This document shows, in pieces, positions 13,036 to 24,104 of a stretch of 64,000 nucleotides of DNA. The translations under genes were made by a program, and so were the position numbers. Positions within the stretch are counted from its first letter, which is position 1. Each line of letters starts with the position of its first letter. The notes under the pieces are model-generated. The model did not search any database and had not been told where the DNA came from. It saw nothing but the letters and a program-made list of their open reading frames with translations. Source of the DNA: Pinus tabuliformis (lineage: Eukaryota; Streptophyta; Pinopsida; Pinales; Pinaceae); NCBI GenBank assembly GCA_031772625.1, contig CM062818.1, positions 1,281,838,277-1,281,902,276 of the forward strand. Reading direction: 5' to 3'.

Positions 13036-14168
13036 TCGTATCAGAGCTAGCTGATTTGTAGAAAAATTCTACATGATATCGGAGCACAGGTGATCAAGGA
13101 AGAACAATATACAAGAAGAGAAGATTTCAAAGTTTTGAGTTTTGGGACGAGAGTTTGCAGAGCAGATATGAAAATTTTTGTACAAAATTTTCAGAAACAA
13201 ATTGCAGATTTGGATTCCTTGTGTAAAAACACCCAAAATGAAAAAAAAAAAAAAAAACTGTTGAATCAGATTTTGGATGAGGGAGATATAGCTGATTTAA
13301 AATCAACTCTTTTTCTAGAAAATTTCGTGACGATGGGAAAGTGGAAATAGATTGGTGTGCTAGCCAAGAACCTGTATGCACTTGAGGTACAAGATGCATG
13401 CAAAGCCTTGAGGAGTGAGGCAAAGGTTAGATACTTGGTGGTTGAGAGGGAGGGTATATTACCTCTCAACATGCAACACCAGAAGAAGTCTCAGACGATT
13501 GTGGAGGAGCCATAATTGGTGCAGCAGATTCAGGAGGTTGTGGAGCAGCCACAACTAGAGAAGCCCAAAGGAGATCAAGTAGAGACATCTACTCATGTAG
13601 AGACCTCCAATAGGAGGAAACTTCAAGCCAGGTGGGTAGAGGGATCACATGCAGCCATACCTCCAGGTAGGAGGTGGGGCGATGTGGAGTGGTCGTCCCA
13701 AGGAGGAGGGGGAGGATCCTTGAGGTACCTAACCTCTTGGATGAGACCTTACTATGGGATTCCCGATGTGGAGTAGTAGGAACTAACTGATTGGGTAGAG
13801 ATAGATGCAGATGGAGCGGCAGAGAGAGCTATAGTGCAGGGAATCCTAGGATAGCGTAGAGCATACAGGTTGCAGCAATGCGAGAGGCACAAATATGTTG
13901 CACAGTGCAGGGTAGCATAGAGAAGGGTGCAAAGGTGTGAGATGCATGGAGATGTTGCAGTAGCACAGAGTTCAGAGAGGGAGCACTTGTTAGCAGCAAG
14001 TAGAGCTTCAACATCAAAGTATGTTTCTAGCCCAACAGAGAGGTCAGTTAGGAGTTTTTTTGTTCCGAGAGTTGCTGGAGCAACCACACTTGGTAGATGT
14101 GTTGCATGCAGAACATTCCAGAGGTACATGATTGGGTTTGAGAGGAATCCTTTCTTGTTGAGAGGGAG
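13036..14168 (+). other. Internal region of the non-autonomous LTR element
   Basis: A Lys-rich frame at 13090-13350 contains a 17-base A run and the peptide ...EKKKKKLLNQILDEGDIADL. A Gln/Gly-rich frame follows at 13516-13776. Neither shows a CCHC knuckle, protease or reverse transcriptase motif. These may be the last traces of gag, or non-coding sequence. Confidence 0.45.
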
Positions 14169-15257
14169 TGTTGAAAAATGGCAACAAGAAATTGCTAAAA
14201 ATAGAAGTTCTAAAAAGAGCACTGCTAAAAATAGCAGTTTGGGCATCAGTGCTAGATTAGGCAACAGGGAATAAAAAATGGAAGTGCTAAAAATAGAAGT
14301 TCTATTTTTAGCAGTTCAAGTTGGATTCTTATTTTTAGGCAGTCCCTGGTCTAAAATAGGAAGTAAAATTCAAATTTGGTCTTACCAGTAGTTTGAATAT
14401 TAATTAATTAATTCTCCATGAGGTTATTAATTAAGGAAAATCAAACTTGAAGTCTTTGTGAGAACATGCAATAGTTTCTCCACTGATTGGGGAATGTGTC
14501 CTTGATTTGCTCCACTGATTGAGGAATTAAGGACAAGTTCTATATTGAGAGGATCAGTTGACTTAGTTTAACTTAGTGAAGTTTAGTTAGATTAATTTAA
14601 CAAGTTGTTAAATTAATGAGATATAGTTTGTTGATGCTTGCATGCATGTGACAGCTATTATTTTCAGATAACTATATATTCACACATGGATAACTGATGC
14701 ATGTCAGTTCAGATAGAGACCCAGTGGAGATCAGAGAAAGGACAGCGTACTATCAGTTGGATGAATACTTTTCCTATAAAGGAAGCTCATCCATGATGAG
14801 GATTTATCTCCTTCAGGTTTGTGCAGTTATTTCAGAGGTCAGTGTTGTGTGTGAGGTGAGAATCACATAGGTTGCAACTGGAGGACCCAGGAAAAGCTAT
14901 GCATAGAAATAGGAGGCTTGGAGGGCAGAGGAGAAGGTTTGTGAGAAGCCTTTGATTGTCTATGAGCAGTAGAGGGATTGTGCTAAGAGCTAGATAGCTT
15001 CCGAGCTAAGGCTTTATGTAATCCAAACATATTTCCACTTGTATGATAATAAAGAGATGGGGTTTTAGGCTGGTGCTTTCCCCAGGTAAATTCTTTTGTG
15101 TTATATGTGATTGATTCCTTCTTATCAGTTATATGTGTTCTTATTGATGTTGCTCATGGTTGATTAAGCTTTCGCTAAATTGTTTGTAGAAGTAGATCAA
15201 GTGTTTTGCTTTAGTACATTTCATTACCAGGTGATCTATAGGTGGGAAATTTATACA
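14169..15257 (+). repeat. 3' LTR of the non-autonomous element
   Basis: Paired with 12010-13035. It contains a perfect 29-base palindrome at 14285-14313 (TGCTAAAAATAGAA, G, TTCTATTTTTAGCA). It is followed by TGGTATCGGAGC and, about 40 bases later, TGGTATCAGAGC: two consecutive primer-site-like units that a simple 3' LTR should not have. Confidence 0.75.
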
Positions 15258-15329
15258 TGGTATCGGAGCTAGCTGATTTGTAGAAAATGTTCTACATGGT
15301 ATCAGAGCTAGCTGATTTGTAGAAAAATT

Positions 15330-16272
15330 CTACAAAATTCTACACTTTTCAGGTGGATGATGCTAAATTTGAACTAATTTTTGCAATGGTTCATTGTCTT
15401 GTAGCAAGGAGAGATGCATTGATGCAACCGTGTTCATTTATTACATAAAGTGACTTAAATTACATAAAAATACAGATTAACCTAAAATACTTTGTTTTCA
15501 CCTCAAAAACATGTTTTTGAGGTGAATGTTACATTAGTGAAAAGAGATATTTGTACAGTGACCATGACTTACTAGCAATCACTCTTGGTTTATTTATCAT
15601 CCTCATGCCATTGCTACCCTTTATTTACACTTTAAATTACATTTTTGACCTTGGAAATGAACCGTAAGACCTAATGGAAACATGCCCTAAGACCTAATGG
15701 AAACATGATGACTTTTGACTCTAAAACTACGATGGAATACAACCTGGAGATGGGTCAGCAAGTGTACTTTATGAGGGAAAATTTGGTTTTCTGAGGAGAA
15801 GACAACCATCAGTGGATCAACTTGACATGACCTAATGAAATGATGCAAAAATTTCAGTATGAGACCCCTAAAATGAAAATGAAAAGAGAAGATTTGAGCC
15901 CTAATGGAAGTATGCATATACTGACACTAACACAAGCTACCCCCCACAGATACACCAACCTATTCGTACGCATATGTGCAACAACATCTTGAGCACAATA
16001 CGTTTCTCTCTCATTTATTAGCAAGGTAGAAGAGATAAACCAGATTGAAAGCTTTATCTTATTAGTTCGCACATGAAGTGCCTCTCAGAAAGCACCATAA
16101 TGAAGTCATGTACAAATGCAACATAGTTACCGATCAAACGAGAAAATTACCTAGTACCCATTTTTTTTGACGTAGCAAAAAGTCAACTAATTTTGAAAAG
16201 TGGTGATTAAGAATACACTTTCTTTTAGCATATTTTTGGCACTTTAAATTTTCTTATGTATCAAGTATGAAC
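15330..16272. other. Unassigned DNA left of PLE1
   Basis: No gene was recognised. The last ~120 bases (about 16150-16272) resemble the sequence immediately right of PLE1 (23443-23560). Removing the PLE would leave a diverged tandem duplication at the target. Confidence 0.35.
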
Positions 16273-16283
16273 ATTTTTTTTAG

Positions 16284-18320
16284 ATTAAGAGAGAGATTTT
16301 TCCGCGAAAATCACATGGAAAATCATTTTTCAACGCGTTTCGAACCAACAAGTGTGGTTCATCGTCAGGACAAGTTGAAGAAACAGATCCAGCTAAGCAA
16401 GTTAAATAGGCAGAACAGAGACTCCTGACCAATGGCTAGTTTGACTCAAGGACCAGGGTCAAAAATATTTTAGGACCAAAATATAAATTGAAGGGTATTT
16501 ATTTTACATAAGTTTAATAAAAAATTATTAGAAATTAGTTAAATAAAGGACCCTAAAAACAATATAAATATAAACTAATATTATTTAAAATACTATTAAA
16601 ATTAGGAATAATAATAAATAGATGAATAAAAGAACTAACAAAGGTCAAAAAGGGCGGGGGGGGGGGGGGGGAAGTTAGTTAGGAAAATTAGTTAAAAATA
16701 TTCAAAATAAAACAAGTAAATAGATAAATGAACAATAAATTGAAAATTAAAAATTAAAAACTAAGAAACGTGAGGATAGATTAGTTAGGAAATTATTTAA
16801 AAATACTAAAATAAACCAAATAAATAGATAATTAAAATAGAAATGAAAAAGTGAATAAATAAATAAACTAGTTGTAGCGAAAAACATAAAAATAATAATA
16901 ATAATAAAATAGTAAATAAAAAAATAAAAATAATAAAAAACAAATCAAAACAAAGGACCTAAAAGTCTATAAATACTATAAAAATTATCGAAAAAGTTAA
17001 TGGAAGAAAACCAACGAGGTTGGAAAAAATAAGACAAAAATGGTAATCATGAAACGAATAAATAATAAGAATAAAATAAAAAGGTTAGTTAGAAAAATAA
17101 GTTAAAAAGACTTTAGAAAATAAATTAATAGAACGAATAAATAGATAAAAACAAGTGAATAGATAAATAAAACAAGTAAATAGATAAATGAAAAAGCCAG
17201 GTTAAAACGAGGATAGGTTAGTTCGGAATTTATTTAAAATATTAAAATAAAACAAATAAATAGATAATGGAAAATTAAAATAGAAATGAAAAAATAAATA
17301 AATAAACTAGTTATTGCGAAAAACATAATAAAATAATAATAATAATAAAATAGTAAATAAAATGATAAAAATCAAATCAACATAAAGGACCTAAAAGCCT
17401 ATAAATATTATAAAAATTAACGGAAGAAAACCAACGAGGTTGGAAAAATAAGGACATAATAGGAACAAAATAAAGGTTAGTTAGAAAAATAATTTAAAAA
17501 GGCTTAGAAAATAAAATGACCGAACGAATAAAAAAGTAAAATATAGACCAAACAAATAGTCTAAAAATATAAGAGGGAGGTTAGTTAAAAAGTAATAACA
17601 GAACAAATAAATAAACTAAGAAAATTAATAAAAATTAGTTCAAAAGACTCAAAAAACAAAGCTATTAATAGAATGAATCAATAAAAGTAAATCCATGAAA
17701 CAAAAAGGTTAATACTAGATAAATAAAAATAATGATAAAAAGTAAATAAATAAAAATAATAAAACGAAAAACCTAAAGAAGAGGGCGGACACCAACTATG
17801 AAGAGAGAGCAGGGACCCAACATCTACTAACTTTCCAGCCATCGTCTCTATTAAGATTGCAAGGCCTTTTTTCAATTTCAAGCGCTTCCCTAAATTTACG
17901 ATGATGGAAATACGAAACCCTAGCAATAACACTAGCCTCTTCAATGCAAACATGATGATTGGTTTTCACAGCATGTTCAGCTAAAGCGGAGGATTTGGCT
18001 CTCCTATGCTTAAGGTCCGCAATGTGCTCGCTAATCCTTTGATTAATGGAGCAACCAGTCTCTCCAATATAGGGGGTCCCACAGGAACAAGGGATCAAGT
18101 AAACCCCTTTCATATCCTTAGGGTCGATAGGATCCTTTACAGACCTTAGGGACCCACGAATGGTGTTCAGGGGCTTGAAGGACACAGGGATACTATGCTT
18201 ACGGAGAATCCTTCCAATCCTATTAGTAGTCCCTTGAACATACGGAAGCAGGACACCTGGAATTCGTTCCTTCGGTTCCCTTTTATTCAGAGAATTCTTG
18301 GAAGCCTTAAGAAAAGCCCT
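16284..18320 (-). repeat. PLE1 downstream pseudo-LTR
   Basis: Direct repeat of 21382-23418, about 2.04 kb and nearly identical. It contains, on the minus strand, the end of the protein gene (connector and GIY-YIG), a very AT-rich 3' untranslated stretch (16480-17780) with a run of about 18 G, and the hammerhead-like region at 16331-16369. Confidence 0.92.
16331..16369 (-). ncRNA. Hammerhead-like motif, damaged copy
   Basis: The minus strand reads CTGACGA, a GAACC/GGTTC stem, GAAAC, then GCGTTG. The cleavage-site C of the sister copy is T here, and the bases that would form stem I (GAAAA instead of GACAA) no longer pair with TTGTC. This copy is therefore probably inactive or weak. Confidence 0.45.
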
Positions 18321-21300
18321 CTGACCCAAGTATCTACTATAGCCATTCTCAACAAATACATCAAGCAGATGGGATTTTTCACTCTCAAAGCTCTTATTGT
18401 CGGAGATTCTTAGGGCCCGAGTAGCAAGGGTATTGAGGACACCCATCTTTTTAGCTGGGAAATGGTGGGAATTGGCATGAAGATACTGCTCAGTATGAGT
18501 TTTCTTACGAAAAACTCGATGGGCGAGGGAACCATCACTATTCTTGGAAATAAGAATATCAAGGAATGGAAGACATCCGTCAACCTCCTGCTCCTTAGTG
18601 AACTTAATGGCCGAGGATTGGTTGTTGAGATGGTCAAAGAAGAGATCAAGCTCAACCTGCCCATGAGGCCATATGACATTGGTGTCGTCCACATGCCTTC
18701 TCCATAGCTTAGGCAAGAGCCGAGAGGAGCTAAGAGCCTTGGACTCAAAATCTTCCATAAAAAGATTAGCGACAATAGGGGAAAGGGGGGAGCCCATCGC
18801 AACCCCACAGGTTTGCTCGAAGAACTCACCTTCAAAACTGAAAAAGGTGGAAGTGAGACAGATCTCCACCAGCTTAGCCGTGTCAGGATCTGTTAGGCGA
18901 TGGATCACCTCCATGGCTTCATGAATAGGGATACAAGTGAACAAGGAGACAACATCAAAACTAACAAGAATGTCCCCAGGATCAAGCTTAATGCCCTTGA
19001 GTTCTTCAATAAAAGAAGCAGAGTCTTTCACAAAGGACTCTGTACGACCAACCAAGGGTTTAAGCTTTACCGCAAGAAACTTCGCCAGAAGGTAGGTCGG
19101 ACCTCCAATGGTATTGACGATGGGCCTCAAGGGGGCACCTTCCTTGTGAATCTTCGGGAGACCATAGATTCTCGGAGTGATAGGGTTGCTTTCAATGAGA
19201 TTATGGTGCAAGGAACTTAAAGAGCCAATGGATTTAATGGCCAAGGCCACATTCCTTGCAACCTTTTTCAAAGGATTTTTCGAAAGCCGCTTGTAGCTAC
19301 CACTATTATGAAGATGATCCAACATCTTGCTGCAGTAATCAACCCTGTTAAGAATGACGGCAGCACCTCCTTTGTCTGCCTTAAGAACAACGATATCTTT
19401 GTTCTAGTTTAAGGATCTGAGAGCTAAAAATTCATCCTTGCTAAGGTTACTCTTAGGCGGCCTAGCCTTTCTCAAGGCAACAACACAATCCTGCCTAATC
19501 GTATCCTTGATCCTATCAGGTAAACCCCTGATCCCAAACTCAATATCGCAAATAATATCTTCAACAGGAATTTTTCTAGGGGCCAAGGAAAAATTTAAAC
19601 CCTTACCCAGAACCTTAAACACCGCGGGGGGAAATTCGAAACTAGAAAGATTAATAACCCTTTTACTAGAAAGAGAAGAACGGTTATGAGAACAAGGCGA
19701 CACCTTATTCTTATTGCAATTCAAGTTAGAAAAGAAATTGTTACACAACCGATTATTATTAACCTTATCATTAACCTTACCATTATAGTTTTTGATATTA
19801 CTCCGCTTATTATTAAAGATACAATCAATATTGTTAATAGAATCAATAATATTATTATAGTTATTATAGGAAATAACCTTATTATTAATACTATGAATAT
19901 TAAAAGTGTTATTATTAATAATATTATTATTACTAGGATCATTGTTACTATACGTTACATCATTAATGTCACCGTTATTATAGGAAATAACCTTATTATT
20001 AATACTATGAATATTAAAAGTGTTATTATTAATAATATTATTATTACTAAGATCATTGTTATTATACATTACATCATTAATGTCACCGTTTATATTCTTA
20101 TTGATAACCATATTATTATAATTGCACAAACCATTATCGTTGATTAAATCATTATTAATAACGTTATTGTGAATGTCGATCCCACTATCGCTGATAATAT
20201 TATTGTTAATAACCTTATTAAAATTATTAAACCCAAAATCATTTAAAAAGATCATGTTATCCACCGAAGAGCCGAAGGTGATGCTATGCAACCCACCTGG
20301 AGGCACCGCAGACCGCGCTAGACAGTCGACCGAAAACTCGAAGACGGAGCCAATCTCACCGCTTTCAGAATGCCATGACTTGCTGGGAACCAGGGACAAG
20401 GATCCAACATTCAACGAACCAAAATACCCCAGCTCCGCATCATCTCGACCATTCCAACCAACGAGATCAACCCGCGATTTCCGACCGAGCGCTGAGGCAC
20501 CAGAGTCTTCAGAAGGAAAAGGCGGACAAAGGGCTAACGGATTAGAATCATTACCACTCGGGGAGGCGGAGCAAGCCACGGAAGGCAAAGCCACATGATC
20601 AGAAACGTTGAGAGCTAAATCACCATAGCCGCTGACCTGAGACAACCCACTCTCGTCTGGAGAAACCGCGCGCACAACATCCCTGTCGACAGGAAGATTT
20701 CCCGCAACACACTGCTCAGAAACCAACCCCAAAACCTCATCTGCGTAGAGAAGACTCTGCTCAATTCCTCCAGGTGAAACCGAGCCCCCAGAACCAACTC
20801 TAACCAAGGGAGCTGCGGCATCCATAGACAAGGAACCAGAGTTCCCATCTGAGCGGCCCGCTACCCAATCATTCAGCGCCAAGATTTGCCCAGATGAGAC
20901 CCGGCTGCAGGAAGCTGCTCCCATGGTTCTATCAAGAAGATCAGAATTCCCCGCCAACTTTAGGAACTTTGAGGCTTGTTTTTGCTTTCGAATTTCCTCT
21001 AACCGAAGAGACTTCAAAGCTGAACAGGTCTCTATTCTGGCCCACAGAGAGGTGGAAATGGAGTTACCGAGAACCAGATGTAACTCAAACAACACCCGGG
21101 AAAGCTGATTCAGGGAAGAACGAACCCGACTGATTTCTGCCCTTATTAAAGCCAGACTCGCCTTAAGGAAAACCTGATGGTTTCGTGGAGTGTGAAGGCA
21201 GTGCTTAATCCGAGCAAAATTGGGAATGATGGAGGAGTCTCTGCAACGTTTAAGAAAAGCCAGATCTGTTTTGAACCTAGAAACCTGCAAGCGAGCCCGT

Positions 21301-21377
21301 TCAAAATGATGAACTTTGGAGGCAATGGCTTTTCCATGCAGGGATTCAATAATAGAGTTCAGGCTTTTGTGATCCAT
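17796..21377 (-). pseudogene. PLE1 protein: reverse transcriptase plus GIY-YIG endonuclease, one in-frame stop
   Basis: A single frame of 1,194 codons from ATG 21377 (MDHKSLNS; an upstream in-frame Met at 21530 lies inside the pseudo-LTR). It is interrupted only by TAG at 19404-19406 (codon 658). The first half is Ser-rich and then strongly Asn/Ile-rich (residues ~375-550), with an exact-phase 114-bp internal duplication. After the stop come RT blocks: KDIVVLKADKGG, YGLPKIHKEG, LVSFDVVSLFT, AMGSPLSP, and RRHVDDTNV (~895), where the usual Y before VDD is H. Cysteine-containing GIY-YIG follows at ~1090-1155 (GVYLIPCSCG, YIGETG, R, EH). In PLEs the endonuclease nicks the target and the RT copies RNA there. 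The TAG in ...SLN-stop-NKDIV looks like CAG changed by one transition. The His-for-Tyr change also questions activity. Confidence 0.9.
19868..20096. repeat. 114-bp in-frame tandem duplication in the PLE1 Asn-rich region
   Basis: Two almost identical units begin GGAAATAACCTTATTATTAA at 19869 and 19983. The period is 114 bp, exactly 38 codons, so the frame is kept. The encoded peptide INNNTFNIHSINNKVISYNN appears twice. Confidence 0.9.
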
Positions 21378-21421
21378 ATCAATTAAGAGAGAGATTTTTC
21401 GGCGAAAATCACATGGAAAAT

Positions 21422-21474
21422 CATTTGTCGACGCGTTTCGAACCAACAAGTGTGGTTCATCGTCAGGACAAGTT
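21422..21474 (-). ncRNA. Candidate type I minimal hammerhead ribozyme in PLE1
   Basis: The minus strand gives stem I strand TTGTC, conserved box CTGACGA (21466-21460), stem II GAACC/GGTTC, GAAA (21439-21436), a very short stem III (AC-GC-GT), and GTC at 21432-21430 followed by GACAA, which pairs with TTGTC. Cleavage would fall between 21430 and 21429. Small hammerheads with a near-absent stem III are known from PLE pseudo-LTRs and are thought to work as dimers. One extra U between the CUGANGA box and stem II departs from the consensus. Confidence 0.6.
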
Positions 21475-22893
21475 GAAGAAACAGATCCAGCTAAGCAAGT
21501 TAAATAGGCAGAACAGAGACTCCTGACCAACGGCTAGTTTGACTCAAGGACCAGGGTCAAAAATATTTTAGGACCAAAATATAAATTGAAGGGTATTTAT
21601 TTTACATAAGTTTAATAAAAAATTATTAGAAATTAGTTAAATAAAGGATCCTAAAAACAATATAAATATAAACTAATATTATTTAAAATACTATTAAAAT
21701 TAGGAATAATAATAAATAGATGAATAAAAGAACTAACAAAGGTCAAAAGTGGGGGGGGGGGGGGGGGGGGAAGTTAGTTAGGAAAATTAGTTAAAAATAT
21801 TCAAAATAAAACAAGTAAATAGATAAATGAACAATAAATTGAAAATTAAAAATTAAAAACTAAGAAACGTGAGGATAGATTAGTTAGGAAATTATTTAAA
21901 AATACTAAAATAAACCAAATAAATAGATAATTAAAATAGAAATGAAAAAGTGAATAAATAAATAAACTAGTTGTAGCGAAAAACATAAAAATAATAATAA
22001 TAATAAAATAGTAAATAAAATAATAAAAATAATAAAAAACAAATCAAAACAAAGGACCTAAAAGTTTATAAATACTATAAAAATTATCGAAAAAGTTAAT
22101 GGAAGAAAACCAACGAGGTTGGAAAAAATAAGACAAAAATGGTAATCATGAAACGAATAAATAATAAGAATAAAATAAAAGGTTAGTTAGAAAAATAAGT
22201 TAAAAAGACTTTAGAAAATAAATTAATAGAATGAATAAATAGATAAAAACAAGTGAATAGATAAATAAAACAAGTAAATAGATAAATGAAAAAGCCAGGT
22301 TAAAACGAGGATAGGTTAGTTTGGAATTTATTTAAAATATTAAAATAAAACAAAAAAATAGATAATGGAAAATTAAAATAGAAATGAAAAAATAAATAAA
22401 TAAACTAGTTATTGCGAAAAACATAATAAAATAATAATAATAATAAAATAGTAAATAAAATGATAAAAATCAAATCAACACAAAGGACCTAAAAGCCTAT
22501 AAATATTATAAAAATTAACGGAAGAAAACCAACGAGGTTGGAAAAATAAGGACATAATAGGAACAAAATAAAGGTTAGTTAGAAAAATAATTTAAAAAGG
22601 CTTAGAAAATAAAATGACCGAACGAATAAAAAAGTAAAATAAAGACCAAACAAATAGTCTAAAAATATAAGAGGGAGGTTAGTTAAAAAGTAATAACAGA
22701 ACAAATAAATAAACTAAGAAAATTAATAAAAATTAGTTCAAAAGACTCAAAAAACAAAGGTAATAATAGAATGAATCAATAAAAGTAAATCCATGAAACA
22801 AAAAGGTTAATACTAGATAAATAAAAATAATGATAAAAAGTAAATAAATAAAAATAATAAAACGAAAAACCTAAAGAAGAGGGCGGACACCAA

Positions 22894-23418
22894 CTATGAA
22901 GAGAGAGCAGGGACCCAACATCTACTAACTTTCCAGCCATCATCTCTATTAAGATTGCAAGGCCTTTTTTCAATTTCAAGCGCTTCCCTAAATTTACGAT
23001 GATGGAAATGCGAAACCCTAGCAATAACATTAGCCTCTTCAATGCAAACATGATGATTGGTTTTCACAGCATGTTCAGCTAAAGCGGAGGATTTGGCTCT
23101 CCTATGCTTAAGGTCCGCAACGTGCTCGCTAATCCTTTGATTAATGGAGCGACCAGTCTCTCCAATATAGGGCGTCCCACAGGAACAAGGGATCAAGTAA
23201 ACCCCTTTCATATCCTTAGGGTCGATAGGATCCTTTACAGACCTTAGGGACCCACGAATGGTGTTCAGGGGCCTGAAGGACACAGGGATACTATGCTTAC
23301 GGAGAATCCTTCCAATCCTATCAGTAGTCCCTTGAACATACGGAAGTAGGACACCTGGAATTCGTTCCTTCGATTCCCTTTTATTCAGAGAATTCTTGGA
23401 AGCCTTAAGAAAAGCCCT
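22894..23418 (-). pseudogene. Partial second copy of the PLE1 C-terminus (GIY-YIG)
   Basis: This is the coding part of the upstream pseudo-LTR: connector plus GIY-YIG (GVYLIPCSCG, YIGETGRS, R, EH), nearly identical to the full copy. It keeps R in YIGETGRS where the full copy has C. The RT domain is missing because of 5' truncation, so this is part of the element's structure and not a separate gene. Confidence 0.9.
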
Positions 23419-23442
23419 TTTATTCAGAGAATTTTTTTTAGA

Positions 23443-24104
23443 TGTTAGTGATTTTCATGCTGATTTTGAAAATTGTTGATGCAACATTGACCCCTTTTTC
23501 TTAGACGGATGATTTTTGACAATTTAAATTTTCTAATGTCTTCTTCTTCCTTAAGGTTTGTTTTTAAGTGTATTTATATATTTGTGTGTTTTTATTTTTC
23601 TTTTCAATTTTTTTTGCAATGAATCTTAATTTTTGCGTGTAGTTAAAAAAATGGTTAATCTTTTAAAATTAGTATTTTCTATATGTTTATGTAATGTAAA
23701 ATTAATATTTCAATGGACATCCAATAATTGTCCCTAAAAAACAATAATTTTAAACATTTGACCAAAAAAAAACACATTTTCAATATAAATATAATGAAAA
23801 AATATACATTTTTAGAATTTTTGTCAAAAATCACATGTCAAATAAATGATTTTTATGGCAAAATTCTAACAAAAAAACTTTAAAAAATAACATTTTTTTA
23901 TGAATTTTATGTTAAAAAATAATAGTAATCATAGTTTTTTTACAAAAAAAAATGATTCACATAAAAATTAAAGTGAAAATCAAATAATACAAATATTGAA
24001 AATATAACGACAATAATCAAATACTCATTCTTCTCATAAAATCTCAAAGTCAAAACATTACAAGTAAAACTAATAAATATCTCTCAAAATTGAGCTTGAT
24101 TTGC
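23443..24104. other. AT-rich DNA downstream of the methyltransferase gene
   Basis: No frames of note. It contains the duplicated target-like sequence at 23443-23560 and A/T runs. It may include the 3' untranslated end of the minus-strand gene to its right. Confidence 0.35.

Larger units (their letters stand above)
12010..15257 (+). mobile_element. Non-autonomous LTR retrotransposon (LARD/TRIM-like), copia-type primer site
   Basis: Two direct repeats of about 1.03 and 1.09 kb (12010-13035 and 14169-15257), starting TGTTGAAAAATGGCAACAAG, flank a 1.13-kb internal region. A TCGTATCAGAGC primer site (one change from the copia consensus TGGTATCAGAGC) follows the first repeat. A purine tract GAGAGGGAG precedes the second. 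The inside holds only short frames (13090-13350, 13516-13776) with no gag or pol motif. No TSD was found. The second LTR is itself followed by primer-site-like sequence, so the locus has been rearranged. Confidence 0.75.
21382..23418 (-). repeat. PLE1 upstream pseudo-LTR (5'-truncated copy)
   Basis: It matches 16284-18320 base for base apart from a few substitutions and small indels, including a different G-run length at ~21750. The break at 23418 falls inside the coding region between RT and GIY-YIG, as expected for a 5'-truncated PLE unit joined upstream of a complete one. Confidence 0.92.
16273..23442 (-). mobile_element. Penelope-like retroelement (PLE1) with pseudo-LTRs and 12-bp TSD
   Basis: The element body (16285-23430) is bounded by the exact direct repeat ATTTTTTTTAGA (16273-16284 and 23431-23442). 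It reads on the minus strand. A 5'-truncated upstream copy (23418-21382) is joined head-to-tail to a complete copy (21381-16285), giving two direct ~2.04-kb pseudo-LTRs, the usual PLE layout. The complete unit is about 5.1 kb. It encodes one protein with a Penelope reverse transcriptase and a C-terminal GIY-YIG endonuclease, broken by a single TAG. Twelve filler bases (23419-23430), copied from nearby element sequence, precede the right TSD. The PLE class is certain; assignment to the conifer-type PLEs is from memory. Confidence 0.93.

Noticed and set aside
16656..16673. Poly-G run as a G-quadruplex control site
   Set aside because: A single uninterrupted G run present in both pseudo-LTRs at different length; most simply a slippage-prone homopolymer or an assembly uncertainty.
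17796..18130. GIY-YIG domain as a homing endonuclease of an organellar intron
   Set aside because: It is in frame with a Penelope reverse transcriptase, lies in pseudo-LTRs and has the PLE CxC...YIGETG form.
19686..20147. Ile-rich 153-residue plus-strand frame as a membrane protein
   Set aside because: Antisense of the Asn/Ile-rich part of the PLE protein; no independent evidence.
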